NCBI GenBank assembly: GCA_008828725.1
Contig: MEHQ01000337.1
Location: 188,153 to 252,152 of the forward strand
Source: Saccharina japonica
Taxonomy: Eukaryota; Sar; Phaeophyceae; Laminariales; Laminariaceae
Direction: 5' to 3'
Length of the DNA stretch: 64,000 nucleotides
A program made the translations under genes and the position numbers. Each line of letters begins with the position of its first letter. Positions within the stretch are counted from its first letter, which is position 1. The notes under the pieces are model-generated. The model was not told the origin of the DNA. It searched no databases and saw nothing but the letters and a program-made list of their open reading frames with translations. Positions 1-12,700 of the stretch are shown one piece after another.

Positions 1-247
1 CAGCAGCAGCAGTATCACATGTATTACGAGTACGGTTGCCACTCTCCGTGGGCAGTGTGCAGAGCGCTCTCAACTCTTGGCAGTACGTCTGATTTCCATC
101 CTTCGACACAACGCTGCTGCTAACTAAAAACGTGTATAACTCTTGGCATTACGTCTGACCCCCGCCCCGTCCTTCGCCACAATGCTGCTAACGTTCCGGC
201 ATCGCGCAAGGCTGCGACCGGCGGCCGTCCAGGCCGCCGGCGAAGCC

Positions 248-720
248 CCTTGTACGTAGGTATGATAGATACAATAGATACGATAGAAGATGCGATAGAT
301 ACGATACATACGATACATACGATACATACGATAGATGCGATAGATACGATACGATAGATACGTATAGATGCGACATCATATACGATAGATCCGATAGATG
401 CGATAGACCCGATAGATCTGATAGATCCGATAGATAAGATCTGATAGATCCGATAGATAATATCTGATAGATCCGATAGATAAGATCTGACCGATCCGAT
501 AGATCCGATAGATACGATAGATACGATATCATAGATACGATAGATACGATAGATACGATAGATACGATAGATACGATAGATACGATAGATAGATACGATA
601 GATACGATAGATACGATAGATACGACAGATACGATAGATACGATAGATACGATTAGATACGATAGATACGATAGACACGATAGATACGACAGATACGATA
701 GATACGATGGATACGAGAAA
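248..720. repeat. GATAGATAC minisatellite
   Basis: A degenerate array of a 9-10 base unit (GATAGATAC, with GATCCGATA variants). It produces long Ile/Tyr/Ser-rich open frames on the minus strand that are artefacts of the repeat, not genes. Confidence 0.9.
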
Positions 721-2885
721 TACGATAAATACGAGAAATACCAGAGATGGGAGACTACATGGATACTTTGTGTCTGGTATGCGATAGATAACGATACGGC
801 AAGACGGCGTGTATTCATACAAAGCACACAAACTGTAGACAATAGATAATGAAGATATAGGATAGAAACGATACCCGTACCTGGAATACGGTATAAATAT
901 CGATCCGTAAGAAACTACTGGTAGTATTATCACGAGTACTTCGTACGAATCAATACTGCTACGACTGCTCCTGCTGTCAATGTACCTGGTATACGAATTA
1001 ACGAGTGTAAACAATACGATGGATACCAAAGATACGATATATATCGTACCTAATACGTACCTGGTATGAATTACACGATAGATACCGATCGTCACGCACA
1101 CGCAACAGCAGTTCGTGTGCTGGATGCTGCTCGCCCTACGGCTGCTGCTGTGTCTTTGATGGTGTTGTCGTCCCTCGGCCTGCGTACACATCTAATGTAC
1201 TTACTACTTTAAGTACAATTTACTGGCACTAACTATACACGCGTATACGACGTACCGGGACCACCGCAAAATTAACCGTGGCTACACAGCTGTAAATTGT
1301 ATGGACAGTAAAACATTTGGCTGCGGATCAGTCGCACTAATTTGCACTACTGCACGCGTCGATGTTGGCAGCAGTAGAGGCTGCCTGGGAGGCCTCAGTG
1401 CTGCTAGAGGCCGTTCCAAAGGTCACGCTAGAGGCATTGCCGCCCTTAGCTTTTCGCTCTGTTGCTTGCTGTGTTTTGCCTCGGGACTGTCGCGTGTTTT
1501 TTCACCTCAATCAGACCGGTCTGGTCGTGCCCTCTGTGCCCTGCGTGCCCGCGTCGAAAATGTTTTTGAATGTCGTGATCAATCGTATCCTCGTGCAACT
1601 ACTGCTGCTACTGTCTCCTGTACGAGCGTTACGTGCTGCCAGTACCCACGGGAGCATGCTCTTCTCCAGCAGCTCTTGTCGTGCAAGACATGTGCAAGGC
1701 AGCATGCTGTACTCGCTCGGCCGGTGTGCCCGCTCGGCCGGCGCATCACGCAGCTCGCAAATCCGAGCATCGACCACCAGGTATGATTCATCGATAGGAC
1801 GAACTACGTAAAAACAGCTCATGATGTGTGTGTGTATATCCGCCTCCTGTATGCCTATTATCTGCTCTGTCTGTTTGCGGTCGCGGCAGCTGATGCTGAT
1901 GATGCTGTTGTTGTTGCTTTGCTGCCAATCTCTTCCCGTCGATCCACCGTCGGCGCGACAGCTACGTGCGTACGGTGTTCCGAGCTATCGCTCTCTCTTG
2001 CGCCGTCCTACTACGGTAGGCGTTGCGCTTTATACAGAGCCCAAACATTTCTCGATCTGACGAAGCTCAGTTTCCAGTATCTTTGGATCATCAGATTAGA
2101 TGCGCATACAATTGCGCATACAGCAGTTTTCCAAAATAATCGTTGGGTAATTCTGTACGACCTACAGCAGCACATACCTGGTAACAGGTACTACAGCAGT
2201 ACCGGTACATTATACGTAGTCTACTGTACACGCTCATGGTTGTGTATGAGGCTCTGTATACGAGTACAGCGCAGCAGTGTGTTACGAGTGGTGCTGGAAG
2301 TCGCGTCTATAGTTGGTGGGTGGGTGGGTGAGGTGTACATCGAGCCCCGCACGCGACGAGGCTCCTACAAAATGTACCACAGATACCTGGTAGATGCGTA
2401 TACGTACCCCCTGCAGTATCCGTCTATCATAGTCCACCTTCCGCGGTGGCTACGGAGCCCGAGCGTGTGATTGGTCGCCCTGAATCTGTGACGACGTGCT
2501 GCTGCTACTACAGTGCCAGGTAGTACGTATACCAGAGGGTAGATAGACTGTAAGACTATTACAGATAACTGCTGTAAAGTATTGTTGGTGAGTGGCCTCT
2601 TCTGTCAGGAACGTAAAAGGAACAAAAGTGGGCTACGGCGTACCACAGTTAGCGTACGACTATTATTCCATACGAGGTCTATGCTTCAGCAGGCCCGTAC
2701 GTACTACTACTGTACTGTATACTCATCGTATCGCGACGTGCTCTGCTGCTGCTGCTTGTTGTTGACTGCAAACTGCAGACGCACTACTCGTACAGTACAA
2801 CAGCACTATGGGCCCGCTATATTTTCGTACGCACTTCAGTGCATACATATGCTCTTTGTAACATAATTGGCCACCTTTACTGTTG
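721..2885. other. non-coding stretch upstream of gene 1
   Basis: There is no convincing exon. Overlapping open frames at about 1300-1811 and 1826-2470 have no splice context and no recognisable domain. The sequence is rich in short palindromic words around GTAC (CAGTACTG, ACCTGGTA) and CAGCAG. The same flavour recurs at 27.4-33.5 kb, so it seems to be a genome-wide intergenic composition. Confidence 0.5.
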
Positions 2886-2892
2886 TATAAAA
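2886..2892 (+). promoter_or_regulatory. possible TATA box of gene 1
   Basis: TATAAAA lies about 165 bases upstream of the proposed start codon of gene 1 at 3057. It was found by position and sequence only. A 5' UTR intron or an upstream exon cannot be excluded. Confidence 0.25.
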
Positions 2893-3056
2893 ATGCCGGC
2901 ATATCTACGAAACCCCACGTTTTGACGCACTTCAGAGTGCAGTACTCCGCCGGCAACGAACACATCACATACGACAGTTATTTCTCTCACATCACTTGGA
3001 TATGTTTTCAACTTTCATCGGCGTCCTCATCAACAGAAGCCGGCATTCTCAATGAA

Positions 3057-3243
3057 ATGCAAGATAGCCGGATGACTCTGCTCAAGGTTAGAGACTCCCC
3101 CGATCAGGCGAAGTTCCCTGCACGGACCGTGATTATCCTGGCGCTGTGTATAACGCTCAACACCTACACTCTGGTGAGCCCGTTACCCTACGTCGGCGTG
3201 ATGGCTCAGGAGCTCCTGGAACTGGAGACGGCAAACGAAATGG
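3057..3243 (+). CDS. gene 1 exon 1 (TM1)
   Basis: Starts at ATG 3057 (a second in-frame ATG is at 3072). It encodes a short polar N-terminus and TM1 (VIILALCITLNTYTLVSPLP), then the donor G|GTGAGA. It ends one base into a Gly codon, completed by exon 2. The frame is open upstream, so an earlier start or spliced leader exon is possible. Confidence 0.75.
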
Positions 3244-6200
3244 GTGAGATGCGTCCGTGTGTGTGATACTTTTTTCGTAAAGCACGGCGGCGTTATACAG
3301 TGCAAGACACCTAATAAGAAACAGGCTAATAAGAAAGCCAGGCTGAGATTTTAGAGGAAACTGAGAAATTCGGGAGTCGTTATATTGAAATCAGTGCAGA
3401 GAGCACCCTCTCTCAAATAAGAAATCCAGCCTGGACCATATTTCCTGTTTCTTATTATAGGTGTCCTGCACTGTATTGTATATCACTGTGCGGGTTGTAT
3501 TTTGCGAGAAATGGAATTTATTCCGTGTTTTATGCTTGGGAAGACGTTGTTGAGGAATATCTCTGCCCTGAACTATCTACAGCAGCAGTAAATCGTGATG
3601 TGGAAATCTATCACGAGTTTTTGTCCGAGGATTATCCTCTTGTTGTGACACCAACATCGGTCAATGTCGAGCAGTCGCCCCGGTAGACTAGTGGTCAGCT
3701 TCAAAGGCTACTGGCATTAGTACCCAAGTTCGAATCCCACCGTGGTGAGATTCTCACTTCAATTGAAAAAATAAAAAGGAACCAATTGCTGAGAGCGCCT
3801 TCGTGGCGTGGGTAGGGAGATTCCGACGCAAGTCGACGAGGGAAGAAAGTGCTGAAATATTCTCGCGATAAAAATACAAGGCACGTACCGTAGTGAGGAG
3901 GGGGGAGAAGAGCCTACTGAGTGACCCCGGATCTGAGTTACGACTAAAGAGGGAGAGAGAAAAGAAGGGCGAAGATAATAAATGGGATGGACAAAAACAA
4001 AATGCGCGAAGATATAATAGTAGCTGTGGCTAGGAAATCTCCTGAAGAAAAACACTACGTATGCGGAAGCATACAATAGGTCCTTATATCGGCGGCTCAT
4101 AGATTTCGTTTCGTAGTTCGTTTTGACAACAGCTAGATCCGAATTATGGCCGACCCACCATTGGGGCGAATAGACCTCTTGTAGACCTTAGTAATAGCTG
4201 TCGTTAGGAACTCACGCACAAGGTGTTTTGCAACGGTTGTTAATTATTGTGCTCGTTGGTGGACGGTGTATACCGGGCGCTTCGCGCAAGTCGGACTAGG
4301 TTCCAGACAAGTGCTGCCGTAGACCTACGAGTAGCTCCTATCTGGTACCTGGAATATTTCATGAAGCCTCTCACTTCAGGACTTCCTACAGCAGTATGCT
4401 CCAATAATAGTGGTGAGTCATTCAAAACCGATTTGACAAACGCTAAAGGTTCGCCCCGGTGAACAAGCCCACGGCATATCCCGAATCCATTGTAAAAGTA
4501 CTATTGATAATGGCATTTGAAGGGTATTGCGCTAAGGAGTGTGTCTTAAGGTAATACATATTTTAAAGTTATACCCCTGACGTATTGCCCGCCTCTTCTA
4601 CTGTAGTTCTTATGGCGCCACTGACAATAAAAATCGAGTTCTTGGGACTGTGCTGTGCATGTATCCGAATCTCCCCGCTCCCGCGCGCCCTCCCTGTTGC
4701 CGCGACGGAAAATAGGTTTCTATGCTGGTTATGTGGCGAGTGCTTATGCGTTTGGACGGTTTGTGAGCGGTTACGCTACGGGGCGTGTGGCCGATTCCAT
4801 CGGAAGGAAACCGGTGATTATTGGCGGGCTGCTGTCCATCATGGTGTTCTCCCTGGCCTTCGGGCTGTCGCCGACCTTCGGGTTTGCCGTCGCATGCAGG
4901 TAAGGGTTGCACCGTTGGCATTGTTGTTCTTGTTCTTGTTCTTGTTCTTGTTCTTGTTCTTGTTCTTGTTCTTGTTCTTGTTCTTGTTCTTGTTCTTGTT
5001 CTTGTTCTTGTTCTTGTTCTTGTTCTTGTTCTTGTTCTTGTTCTTGTTCTTGTTCTTGTTCTTGTTCTTGTTCTTGTTCTTGTACTTGTTCTTGTTCTTA
5101 TGATTTTTCCCACTGGGCCAGTGGTGTCGCCTGCCCCCTTTGTGTTTGTCCGGCCTATAGCGTTTCTTGCACTCAACGAAGGTGTGCCTGTCCCGTAATC
5201 CACACCCTCGAAGGCTTGAATATATCACGTTCATATATACACATACGGGCGCAACGATCCCGTCACTTTCCCCTCCCTCGATACCCGCGTTTTTGCTCAC
5301 GTGCAACGCATTCTCGTGGTTCAGGCTCGGTTTAGGGTTGACGAACGGCACCGGCCTCTCCGTGAGAACAACGCTTGGGGAAGCCTGCGGACAGGAATAC
5401 CTCCTCCAAGGGATGGCCTACCTAGGCGGTGAGGGCCGCAAACCCATGCAGACTTGGGCTACGGTGTCGGGGGGTTATCCACATTTTCTCTACCGGATGT
5501 ACAATAAAATGCCTGTTTTGATATCTTGTGTAGGGTAGTAAGCAATCCCTATTGGCGGCGTGCACATGCATGCACGTCCCACGATAGGCGCAGCTCCGAG
5601 AAACAAATCACGTGACTGCTCACCAGGGCTGCTCACACTAGAGGAGGAGCTCTCTCTCTAGTATCTAATTCAAGAAAACGACAAAAAAAAAAAAAAAACG
5701 AGGGCAACAAGACGAAAACCTCGACGCCGATAGGTCTATAACGAAAAGCATATGTCAAAGCATGAATAAGCCTCACCAGGTACCATGTATTGGTTAGTCA
5801 CACGAATAGAGCTCCTACGAAAAATCATGCGCCTTACAAGGCTTATTACGCCTTATCGGGTAGTCCCTCGGTGAAGGAGAGTCCGTCCAATCAGAACTGT
5901 TTAGTAGGCCTAACAGCGCTATACCTCTTACCGCGGAATATGACAGCCACTCGCGCCACAGTTGCTCTGACCCTCAACATAATGAAAACGTAAAATGGCT
6001 TCGTACTGTACTAGCCCCCCCCTTGCCGTATGATGAGTAACCTTGGTCTTCTCAGTCAGCTGGCTGGGGAAATTAACGCATGCTACGGTAGAGATGCACC
6101 GTTTGTGTTGTGAGGGAGGGTGGTAACTTTATTCTAGAATAGGAGCTGTACATCTGACCCCAAAACCTTGTTTTGGTGGGGAAAAAAACGGGCTATGATA

Positions 6201-9200
6201 CTCGATGAACAACCTCTTGGCCTAACTAACTACAGTAAGTAACTACACAACGAAAAATACTGCAATGACACAAACAAAAATTCATTTACGACGAGTTTGG
6301 GTTAAGGCACCTTTTATTAGGTTATTCCGAAACAGTTTCAGCCAAAAAAATGCTACCTCTATCGTAGCACGCGTCAATGGTTGGTGTGAACCCCCACGGT
6401 ATTTGACACGTGCCTCCTTCGATTTGGTTGTTCTGCGCACAGGTGGCGGCGCGATCAGCCTCGTCTTTGGTACCGGGATAGGAGGCCTGCTAGCCCAGCC
6501 GGCAATCAACCTCCCCACCCTGTTTTCTGAAACAGGGATTTTTGCGTTGTAAGTGTGTGTCAAGGTGCACCACCACCACAAAGCTACCTCGGCTGCTTAG
6601 ATTGCCGAATGTTGTCGGGGTTGCACCTATTTATTTCAATGGTACTCGCTTGAGGAGTCCTATATATACCGGTATACCTCACCCGAACACTAACCCGGAG
6701 GAGAGAATGAAGTTGCAGCCCGACATACGACCTTTCATGACCTACGATAAACATCATAAGACGCAAATGAATGGGTTTCCAGCGATAAGGCATGTCTTAT
6801 TGGGTAGTTCCTCGCCCATGGACTTCGTCAGTCAGTAAAACAAATTACGAAAAATTACGACTTTTGTCACAGCACGCCTCAAAGTTCCTCGCTCGAAGAG
6901 CGCCCTTAGAGCCCGTTTTAACGAAGAAAGAAAAAATAATTTGGAAATAAAAAACGTGTGCTTTTCATTGGTCAACACACGCACCAGCACCAACGATTAG
7001 GATCTTGGGGGTGCTGGTGCGTGTGTTGACCAAGGAAAAGCGAATTTGAATTTTATTTTTCCCAAATTGAATATATTTTATACTCGTTAATATGGGCCCT
7101 TACCTTACTACGCTGAAGACCCGTGCCACAACAAACGCCTGCTACGAAAGGGGTACTGTTTGGCTGAAGCGTCTTCTGAATCAGGGGGATAATCGTCAGA
7201 ATTTCGTTTTGTCTTGCAATATGCATCGTTGTATACGTTTTGAATCTAGTTTCGTCAAGTATTCAGGTCTGGTTCGTATACTCTACGTAGTCATGTCTCG
7301 ATTAATTGTATGGTATGATTGGAACAAGCGCTACGATAGGTCCAAACGATTGCATAAACCCCAATTAAGTATACATTAGTTTTTAGGCAGGACCAGCGCT
7401 ATACATTGTCAGATGGAAAAAAAAAACTAAAAATCTACTTCTCGGCAATGGGAGTGTTCATTGTGTAGCAGAATCAGTTTTTAGAATGGGGTGTAGAGCT
7501 TTCTAAATGTAGAGACTCCGAGAACAAATGGCGCACGTCTACCGTAGCCGCTCCCGCAATAGAGGCAGCACGTTATGGCCAAAACGGGTCTGATTGGCGG
7601 GGCTCCTACACCGAGAAACAACCCCACAGAGCCTGGAAGGCCACTCGTGTTTTGCAAGAACGTTCGTGTTGTATACCTGGACATCATGATTTGTATATAA
7701 AAATATTGAAACACGCCAGCCGTAAGTACGAGCGATTGAACTGTTGAAAAACAACGTTGCAAGCGGTGCGACACGCTAGACACGCTCATTGGGCGTGCTT
7801 GTTCTATATTCCATGCTACTATATTGTGTCTACGATACAGTGGTTGATACTGAGTTCTGTACATTTAATGGCACATCGTCTTTCTGTTTTTGTCAGCATT
7901 GATTAGGGGCAAACAAGTGCGGAGCCTAGGTTCGTACCACGAGTCTAAAACGAGCGTTGAGGAAAATGTAAGCTTAACGCGAGGTATACATTCGAATCCT
8001 ACCGTCAATCAGAAAAAACAAAATGCCAAGAAAAGTGTCGCCCCTATAATAAAACGCCTCGAGGTTTCTCGCTCGAAGGGCTCTCTTACGTGACCCTATT
8101 AAAATGAACTTCGAGGGAAATAAAAGCTTCCCAACGCGATGAACAATCCCACGCCTGAGGCATACGTTTGAATCATATTGACAAAGGGCGAATGGATGGA
8201 AGTCCAGCGATCTTGGGGTAGTTCCGCAACTGGGGACCATTGCTACGATATGGGTACTGTACCGTTTTTCGGCTAAACTATTTTCTGAACAACGGGGCTC
8301 TTTGACCCCAAAAACGTTCGTGTTTGGAATGCAACCCTTCTTTTTGTTTATTATCTTGGCGTATACCTAGGGTCATGGGATCGTTCATCTTGGTTGCACT
8401 GTTTGTTTTTCTTCTCAAAATCAGTTTTTGAGTGAATTACTGGCAGTATAAACCTCCCCGCACGTTAGAAACCTCAGAAACACATTGGTGCACATCTACC
8501 TTCGCATGTATCTGATGAGCCCGGTCAGCCGAACGAGGTTGAAAAGAAAATGTGCTACCGCCATCGCAGTAGCCGTATTTCGTGACATCCGCGACGATGA
8601 CTGTTTCTCACAACGCAACGACGGCCCTCGTCTGTACGCTGGATCAAGGTACCCGTTCCTGGTGCCCAACCTGATTGGGTCGTTTGGAGCGCTATTGCTG
8701 CTGCCGATTGTAATGATATATATACCCGAGACCAAGGACTTCGACGAGCAGCGTGCTAGAAGGGAACACCACAGGTGAGGGATGCTGCGGTGGACACATA
8801 TACAGTAGCACAATACATCACATACAGCGTGTAGAACACATACAACACACTCCGGGTACCTGGTACAACACATGCAACACATACATCCACTCCTCATATA
8901 GCACGGTACAACACGCGCAACACATACAGCACATACCGAATACGTACATACCGCACATACAACGCATACAAAATACGATACGCCTATATTCAAGAGCGGC
9001 GCATCAACATAAACGGAAGTTAGACTTTGCGCATATAAGTTTCCTTTGTTTCCGTGGTTTTCTGCTTTCGGGATTGTTATGAGTGATCAACGTTGAAGCT
9101 CATGTTACCCACTGTCGGAAGGCAAATGTGATAAAAAAAATACTAGTGTAGTGTAAAGCTCTTTGCACCAGAGGAGCTCCAAGTCTCACCCAGAATATGA

Positions 9201-9677
9201 GTTTACGATACAAATGGAACTGCAAAACGTGGCTGAAAACGCCAGTTCGGTCACTCTTTCGCACGTAAATCAGTTATTTGTCCGTGGGTTGACATTGCGA
9301 TTATTGTTAAGCGTGTAGCAAACCAGCTACAAGGAGCCCAACCCAACCAAAACAAACCGCAAACACTCTTCCATTGGCCGTGTGGAACAGGGGAGGGGGT
9401 TCCGAGCAGCTTGACGACGAAAGGACCGACCCATCGGCAAATGGCGGGCTTTCAAAAGGCGGAAGCAGTAGAGATGGTTTAGCATACCAGCCGATAAAGG
9501 ATGGCAAGGACGGTGACGGGGAGGGGCGACATACACAGAAGGCTGAAAAGGTGTGCTTTGTAGGGTGTGAATGCTTTGGGGGTGCCCCGGGTAACCTGCC
9601 CGTCTTGTTGATGTTGTCGTTGTTGCTGTTGTTGCTGTTGTTGCTGTTAATGCTGTTGATGCTGTTGATGATGTTGA

Positions 9678-9771
<94 letters not shown>

Positions 9772-12700
9772 GACGGTTGTTGTTTGTTGTTTGTTGATGT
9801 TCTCGTTGTTGTTTACTGTTGTTGTTGTCGGTGCTGTTGCTGTCTTTGCCCTCGTACTAATTGACCGCCAAAATACAGTCCACGGTGACAGAACAGACTC
9901 AAATACCTGTTGACTGAGAGAATACCCGGTACAACCTATTATGGCCAAGGTTACCATTTCGGTTATGCGTCGGCCCCGGAATATCATACCCGTAGCGAAA
10001 ACTCCCGGGCAGAAGGGTAGCTCACTCTTGTGCCTCCCCCAACTATTGTACATGACCATGCCCACGAAACCACCAACCCTACTGGACACATACCCGGGAG
10101 GTTCCTTCCCCTGGCGCCGACCTCGAAGACACGGACATCAGCTGGGTGATGCTCGGGTAGCCGGGTATCTCTTGTTCAGACCCCCACTTCAGTGCCATGT
10201 ACGCGACACCACCCGTCCAACCACAAGTACACGCATTCTTGAATCGTTGGCTCCCCTGGGCCCGAACTCGAATATATCGATCGTAGCTGGATGTTATACC
10301 TGGGTAGCCGGGGAAATCTAAAGTAAACAGCCGATTTTCCTAATTGAAAATTGCCTTTCCGATGAGAATGAAAATCGAAAATATCGTTTTTTTAATTGGA
10401 AGAGGTATACTTCCCTCACAGTCATGTTCTCACTGTAAACTATTGTCAGTCGTGACACCCGTCGATGACTTTGAAAATAACGAAATCAGCATCGGCAGTC
10501 TCAAGATATCGAAGATCCCAGAAAATCTGGATTTATGGGCGAGGGACCTCGCTCATAAAAATGCAAATTCCCTTCAATCCTTGATTTTTCGAGCCTGTCA
10601 AGGTTGATTTCATTTTTATTTGTGGATCGATACCTACCATCGAGGGACATATTTTCTAGGTCAAATTTTGATCGTGAGTGAAATACAACTCTTAAACAAT
10701 AACAAAGTACTAAAATCGATTTTCATTCCCCATCGGAAAGGCAATTCTCAATAGGGAAAATCGGCTGTTAGTAGTTTGTACAGAAATACTGATCCCAACT
10801 ACTGCACCATGTCCACGAAACTATGCTTACCAACCTATGCACACCTTCTGAAGTTCTTTCCCCTGGCGCCGAACTCAAAGGGACGAACAGCAACTAGTGA
10901 CCCGGGTATCTGGGTAGTCGGGAAACGATGCATGCTATAGAGGGTAGAGGTGCCCCTGCATACAGGCCATTTTTCTGAGGGTGGTCACTTGAGGAGCTTT
11001 ATGCCTCTATACCTGCAGTAGTCTAAACACTGATTTACGAGGAAAATAAAAAGTGTTGCCCGATTAACAAGCCCATTGCCCACGTACGTATTGAATGAAA
11101 ATACTGCCGACACCAAAATGAAATTCCGACGATTTTATGTGAAAGAGTTCCGTCATTCAGAAAAGGATTCACCCAAAAAACGGTATATGTTATAAGGCTA
11201 AGTTCGGGTACAGGCGATTGGTTAACCTTTTACCAGTAGCCCAACGGACTAAGACCTTAACATATGGCGACGACGGCAGGACATGAGTTGATGGCCGTGA
11301 GTTCGAATCTCACCTCCACCATGAAAACGCTTTTTAAAGAAGAGTGAATTTCCTCATGCCAAGAACCTGGAAAATACTCTCCCTGGGTCCTCATGACATT
11401 GGAACCGCCAGGCCAATTGGCTTTGACACGACGACCCGTATATCCGGTCTGTCCTGAATACTCCGCCGGTCCAGGGGGGGAGAGTGTTATAAGGATTAGT
11501 TCGGGTAGGCGATTGGTTAACCTTTTACCAGTAACCCAACGGGCTAAGACCTTAACATATACCTATACCCTCTATTGACGCGTGCTACGGTAGAGGTAGC
11601 CCTTTTTGGTCGAATCGTTTTCTGAACGATCGGGCTTCTTAACCCAAATTCGTCGGACTTTCATTGTTGTGACGAATAATGTTTCAGACCATACTTCGGT
11701 CATGATATTTCGCATCCGGCAGCCACTTATATTTTCCTCCAAAATCATGTTTTCAGTGAGATATGACGCTCCTCAAGTGAGGATCTCGGAAAAAACATGG
11801 TGCACCTCTATCGTAGCATGCGCCTATTGTAGCACGCATCCAACGCTATAGTAGTACCAACCCCATCTACTGTACCGTACCATGCCCATGAAACTACAGC
11901 ACCAACCCTACAGGAAACACCCACTTAGAGGCTTGGCTCCGCTGGCCCTGGCCTCATAGTTATCGGCATCAGTTCAATAGGTAACGCAGCCAATCAGGAC
12001 GCTCTGCAGCAGTAGCTCTTTAGTAGTATCGCCCCCAACTGCGGCGCCCCGCGAACCTACCGCCCCTACGGGACGCACAGGCGTGTATGGTTGTCCCCCA
12101 TCGCCACGAACACAGAAAGACCGACAACATCTCAATAATATTTCCGCGGTAGTCGGGTAACTCTAGTCTTGTCGCCGCTACCGCCTGTGAAACTCTCTAC
12201 AAAAACTACAATCCGAAGGTTACCTCCCCTGGGCCTGAACTTCAAGAACTCGACGGCAACACACTCGAGAGCAAGCTAATCGGAGACAGCAGCCATGATG
12301 GGGGCGACGGTCGTGCGATACGGGGAAAGAAGGAGCCGGGTTTGTGGGGACCGGACGGCATTCTGGCGGTGCCACACGTGAAGATGGTCCTTGTGCTTGT
12401 GTGCGTCTTGGAGGTGAGGGATACCACACAAAAGAGGCATGTTACGATAGGGGTATCACACGTTGGCTGACATGTTTGTGACTGACAACGTACCCACAAC
12501 GCACTAACGAGGCTTGAAAAAAACAGAACTCCTCGAAATATGTCACACAACTTGTAACTAGGTGAGGGTCACTTACAGTCAGACTACAGTAGTAACCATC
12601 TGAGAACGGTACTTTTTTTTTGTGGGTTCTGCCGATGGCTGTACTGAAAGAACCAAGGCGACAATTCACACGCCGGTTGTGTCCAACAATGCCCTGAGTG

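Larger units (their letters stand above)
10038..12245 (+). repeat. dispersed ~140-bp intronic repeat, about five diverged copies
   Basis: A unit with the order CCATGCCCACGAAAC, then TTCCCCTGGCGCCGAACTC, then GGGTAGCCGGG occurs at about 10038-10180, 10181-10319, 10796-10930 and 11862-11985, with a partial copy ending beside exon 6 at about 12150-12245. The first two are adjacent (period ~141). Other repeats have been inserted between later copies. Confidence 0.55.

Noticed and set aside
120..842. Long Ile/Tyr/Ser/Leu-rich open frames on the minus strand
   Set aside because: They are the translation of the GATAGATAC minisatellite in three frames; no other support.
1301..1811. Overlapping 161- and 149-codon frames on the plus strand
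   Set aside because: Two frames are open at once, with no domain, no splice context and skewed composition; not enough to call a gene.
4585..5351. Phe/Leu, Val/Leu, Arg/Thr, Lys/Asn and Cys/Ser dipeptide-repeat proteins
   Set aside because: All come from the six frames of (TTCTTG)n. Only the part from 4716 to 4899 is real coding sequence (exon 2 of gene 1).
9307..10089. 260-codon minus-strand frame with poly-Asn
   Set aside because: Driven by the (TTG)n tract in intron 5; no homology or gene signals.
11230..11312. Functional tRNA gene
   Set aside because: The T-arm is perfect, but no 5' acceptor strand pairs with CTCCACC and the D and anticodon arms do not form; kept as a SINE-like repeat.
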